Part shown: piece by piece, positions 4,761 to 7,038 of the stretch | How the letters are laid out: each line of letters starts with the position of its first letter | How positions within the stretch are numbered: the first letter of the stretch is position 1 | Origin: Clostridia bacterium | Lineage (GTDB): Bacteria; Bacillota; Clostridia; Oscillospirales; Acutalibacteraceae | Direction of reading: 5' to 3' | DNA: 7,038 nt | Assembly (NCBI GenBank): GCA_017425745.1 | Contig: JAFOXT010000144.1 | Coordinates: 1-7,038, forward strand | Translations under genes and position numbers: made by a program | Notes under the pieces: generated by a model | Database searches by the model: none | Seen by the model: only the letters and a program-made list of their open reading frames with translations | What the model was told of the DNA's origin: nothing

Positions 4761-5923
4761 CACCTTGAAAGCAGCCCATCAACAAACTGCCGTGCAAGAC
4801 GGGCGGATCTTCCGCCCCGTTCTAAAGCAAAGCGTTCTGCAAGCAAATCTAATTCGGTATTCGGCATACCGATGCCGTTCTCTTCAGCCAGATGGTGAAC
4901 AATGTGAAGATAGGTTTCCTTGTTAGGCTTAGAAAAAGTAACGTGAATACCAAAACGCTCCGAAAGGGAAACAAGCTCCTGCATTGTGTCATTTCTGTGA
5001 ATATCATCGCCGTCACGGTCGGAGAAGGTCTCCTTTATAATATGCCGGCGATTGCTTGTAGCATAAATAACAACATTACTTGATTTTGCTGTCACCGAGC
5101 CTTCAAGAACTGCCTTAAGAGTATTGAAATTATCGTCATCCTTAAGGAAAGAAAGGTCATCTATAAACAGAATAAATTTCAACGGATTCTCTGACAGTTC
5201 ATCAAGAATTTTCGGTATAACACGAAGCTGGTCCTTTCTTACCTCTACAATACGAAGTCCATCTTCCCACAAGGCATTGGCTACCGCTTTAACAGTGGAA
5301 GATTTACCAGTACCGGCATCGCCTGTTAAAAGAATATTTGCGGCAGGCTTTCCCGAAAGCAACGCCTTGGTGTTGTCAATAATAATCTGCCTTTCTCGCT
5401 CATAGTCCACAAGCTGTGAAAGCTTTGTAGTATCGGGATTATGAACAGGTGCTACATTTCCTGATTCATCTGCATAAAACATTTTGTTTTTTGCATAAAT
5501 ACCATAGCCGTATTTACTTATATTTTCTGCTCTGTGAAGATAAATATCTTTAAGCCTTAACTTTGTGGTTGTGAAGTCGGGAAGATATACATCGCAGTCA
5601 AGATCTGCACAAAGGTCATCCTTGGTAAGTTCTGCCACTTCCTGCAAGGTATCAAGCTCCGCAACGATAGTATTATACATATAATTGGGAACATTTTTAC
5701 CTGCACCCACGGTTCGCACATAAACATTGTCACTATTCAAGCAAATTTCCTTTACATATTCACCCAGATTGCCGCCATTTGCTTTGTAAAGGGTTGCTAC
5801 GAACTCTGCATAAGCCGATGCATTCGTTTTTTTCAGATAAACGCACAATGCATCTATTACATCGTCTTTCAGCAAATCCCTGAAAATGCAAAGGGTTGAT
5901 AATTTGGTTCTTAATTTTTTCAT
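4760..5923 (-). CDS. DUF815-type AAA+ ATPase
   Basis: This 387-residue protein has an N-terminal domain of about 170 residues without motifs I recognise, then an AAA+ module. The module shows Walker A GDAGTGKS at 201-208, Walker B ILFIDD at 251-256, a sensor 1 region YATSNRRH at 287-294, a likely arginine finger in SERFG (Arg323), and a sensor 2 region GGRSAR at 370-375. The conserved middle, ATSNRRHI then a loop rich in Asp and His, fits the DUF815/COG2607 family of predicted ATPases. No biological role of this family is firmly known to me. The ATG at 5921-5923 comes 1 nt after the ilvD stop (TGATATG), and no strong ribosome binding site is closer than the GGAG about 15 nt upstream. Translation therefore probably depends on ribosomes finishing ilvD. 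Confidence 0.92.
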   Translation of the reverse strand: MKKLRTKLSTLCIFRDLLKDDVIDALCVYLKKTNASAYAEFVATLYKANGGNLGEYVKEICLNSDNVYVRTVGAGKNVPNYMYNTIVAELDTLQEVAELTKDDLCADLDCDVYLPDFTTTKLRLKDIYLHRAENISKYGYGIYAKNKMFYADESGNVAPVHNPDTTKLSQLVDYERERQIIIDNTKALLSGKPAANILLTGDAGTGKSSTVKAVANALWEDGLRIVEVRKDQLRVIPKILDELSENPLKFILFIDDLSFLKDDDNFNTLKAVLEGSVTAKSSNVVIYATSNRRHIIKETFSDRDGDDIHRNDTMQELVSLSERFGIHVTFSKPNKETYLHIVHHLAEENGIGMPNTELDLLAERFALERGGRSARLARQFVDGLLSR

Positions 5924-5924
5924 A

Positions 5925-7038
5925 TCAGTTTAAAATCGCTCCGCTTGCACCGCCCGAAACAAGAGCCGCGTATCGTTTAAGATAACCTGACAGTTCCTTA
6001 GTTTTCGGTACAAAATTTTTCATTCTTTCTTCAAGTTCTACAGGATCAACTTTAAGTTCGATTGTATTCTCGGGAATATTGATACTGATAATGTCGCCAT
6101 CCTTAACAACACCGATCATACCTCCAGATGCAGCTTCAGGTGTAACGTGACCTACACAAGCACCTCTTGTTGCACCGCTGAATCTTCCATCAGTAATAAG
6201 AGCCACACTGTTTCCGAGACCCATACCCATAATTGCAGATGTGGGGTTTAGCATTTCTCTCATACCGGGACCGCCTTTAGGACCTTCGTAGCGGATAACA
6301 ACTACATCACCTGCAACTATCTTTCCTGCGTTTATAGCCGTCTGTGCATCTTCTTCGCAGTCAAACACCTTTGCAGGACCTTCGTGAACAAGCATTTCAG
6401 GTAATACGGCAGAACGCTTGACAACACTACCTTCAGGTGCAAGATTACCTTTAAGCACCGCAATACCACCTGTTTCACTATAAGGGTTATCAACAGGGCG
6501 GATAACATCGTGATTGAGATTTTTACAGTCTGCAATATTTTCACCAATGGTTTTTCCTGTGACAGTCAAGCAATCGGTATTAATAAGCTTTTTCTTCGTA
6601 AGCTCATTCATAACGGCATAAACACCGCCTGCTTCATCCAAATCCTCCATATATGTTCTGCCTGCAGGAGCAAGATGACAAAGATTAGGTGTTTTTGCGC
6701 TGATTTCATTTGCTATATCAAGACTCAGTTCAACACCGCATTCGTGAGCAATTGCAGGTAAATGAAGCATAGAGTTGGTGGAACAGCCCAGAGCCATATC
6801 AACCGTCAGAGCATTCATAAGTGCTTCCTTTGTCATAATATCACGGGGGCGGATATTTTTCTTTACCATTTCCATAACAGCCATACCTGCGTGCTTGGCC
6901 AGCTCAATACGGGCAGAATATACCGCAGGAATAGTTCCGTTACCCTTGAGACCCATACCGAGAGCTTCGGTCAGGCAATTCATTGAGTTTGCTGTGTACA
7001 TTCCCGAACAAGAACCGCAGGTGGGACAGGTTTTGCAT
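5925..7038 (-). CDS. ilvD: Dihydroxy-acid dehydratase, 5' end beyond window
   Basis: This enzyme dehydrates 2,3-dihydroxy-isovalerate and 2,3-dihydroxy-3-methylvalerate to the 2-keto acids that precede valine, leucine and isoleucine. It uses an iron-sulfur cluster and a divalent metal. The window holds about 370 C-terminal residues of an expected 550-560. The frame is open to base 7037, so the ATG at 6999-7001 is internal and not the start. Visible marks are CPTCGSCSGM with the third cluster cysteine, TANSMNCLTEALG, ALGCSTNSMLHLPAIAHE, GPKGGPGMREML, DGRFSGATRG with the proposed catalytic serine, GHVTPEAASGG and the C-terminal GYLKRYAALV. The gene is followed after 1 nt by the ATPase gene, suggesting one transcript. 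The upstream promoter is outside the window. Confidence 0.97.
   Translation of the reverse strand, partial: CKTCPTCGSCSGMYTANSMNCLTEALGMGLKGNGTIPAVYSARIELAKHAGMAVMEMVKKNIRPRDIMTKEALMNALTVDMALGCSTNSMLHLPAIAHECGVELSLDIANEISAKTPNLCHLAPAGRTYMEDLDEAGGVYAVMNELTKKKLINTDCLTVTGKTIGENIADCKNLNHDVIRPVDNPYSETGGIAVLKGNLAPEGSVVKRSAVLPEMLVHEGPAKVFDCEEDAQTAINAGKIVAGDVVVIRYEGPKGGPGMREMLNPTSAIMGMGLGNSVALITDGRFSGATRGACVGHVTPEAASGGMIGVVKDGDIISINIPENTIELKVDPVELEERMKNFVPKTKELSGYLKRYAALVSGGASGAILN

Noticed and set aside
5124..5405. Plus-strand 93-codon ORF inside the ATPase gene
   Set aside because: It is antisense to the Walker A and B region of a well-supported AAA+ gene, with no ribosome binding site or recognisable product. 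The same applies to other short ORFs inside the transporter, LysR and ilvD genes.
6999..7001. ATG considered as the start of ilvD
   Set aside because: The frame stays open upstream and encodes the conserved CPTCGSCSG cluster motif, so the true start is outside the window.

Overview
The window most likely comes from a low-GC, anaerobic Gram-positive bacterium of the Clostridia. The evidence is the AT-rich sequence, strong AGGAG-type ribosome binding sites, a cysteine-rich secreted lipoprotein, a TrpX-type ABC transporter and a DUF6809-like small gene. I cannot name the species from the sequence alone.

Layout. (1) Bases 1-731 look like the edge or remnant of a mobile-element module, all on the minus strand. 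It holds the first 34 codons of an unknown gene at the left edge. Upstream of that lies a small ORF ending 1 nt before it, which overlaps an inverted array of six 9-bp TGACGCAA-type units. Next come a rho-independent terminator and a DUF6809-like gene broken by an in-frame TAA. (2) Bases 788-3666 are a complete minus-strand ABC importer operon: lipoprotein substrate-binding protein, then permease, then ATPase. It has a near-consensus promoter, a hairpin between the first two genes and a strong terminator. (3) Bases 3667-3818 are a compact divergent control region. Two overlapping sigma-A-type promoters face away from each other, and three ACCAT half-sites include a dyad with LysR T-N11-A geometry. 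(4) Bases 3819-4709 encode a LysR-type regulator on the plus strand, the likely controller of the transporter and of itself. (5) Bases 4720-4757 are a hairpin terminator shared by two convergent units. (6) Bases 4760-7038 hold a DUF815-type AAA+ ATPase on the minus strand, starting 1 nt after the stop of ilvD (dihydroxy-acid dehydratase), whose 5' part lies beyond the right edge.

How the parts work together. The importer and the LysR regulator form a regulator-plus-transporter unit. The solute is probably a small metabolite; tryptophan or tyrosine is the precedent for this family, but the substrate is not proven here. The ilvD-DUF815 pair appears to be one transcription unit linking branched-chain amino acid synthesis with an ATPase of unknown role. 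I see no convincing new defence or mobile system. The least explained pieces are the 9-bp repeat palindrome with its overlapping small ORF, and the stop-interrupted DUF6809 gene.
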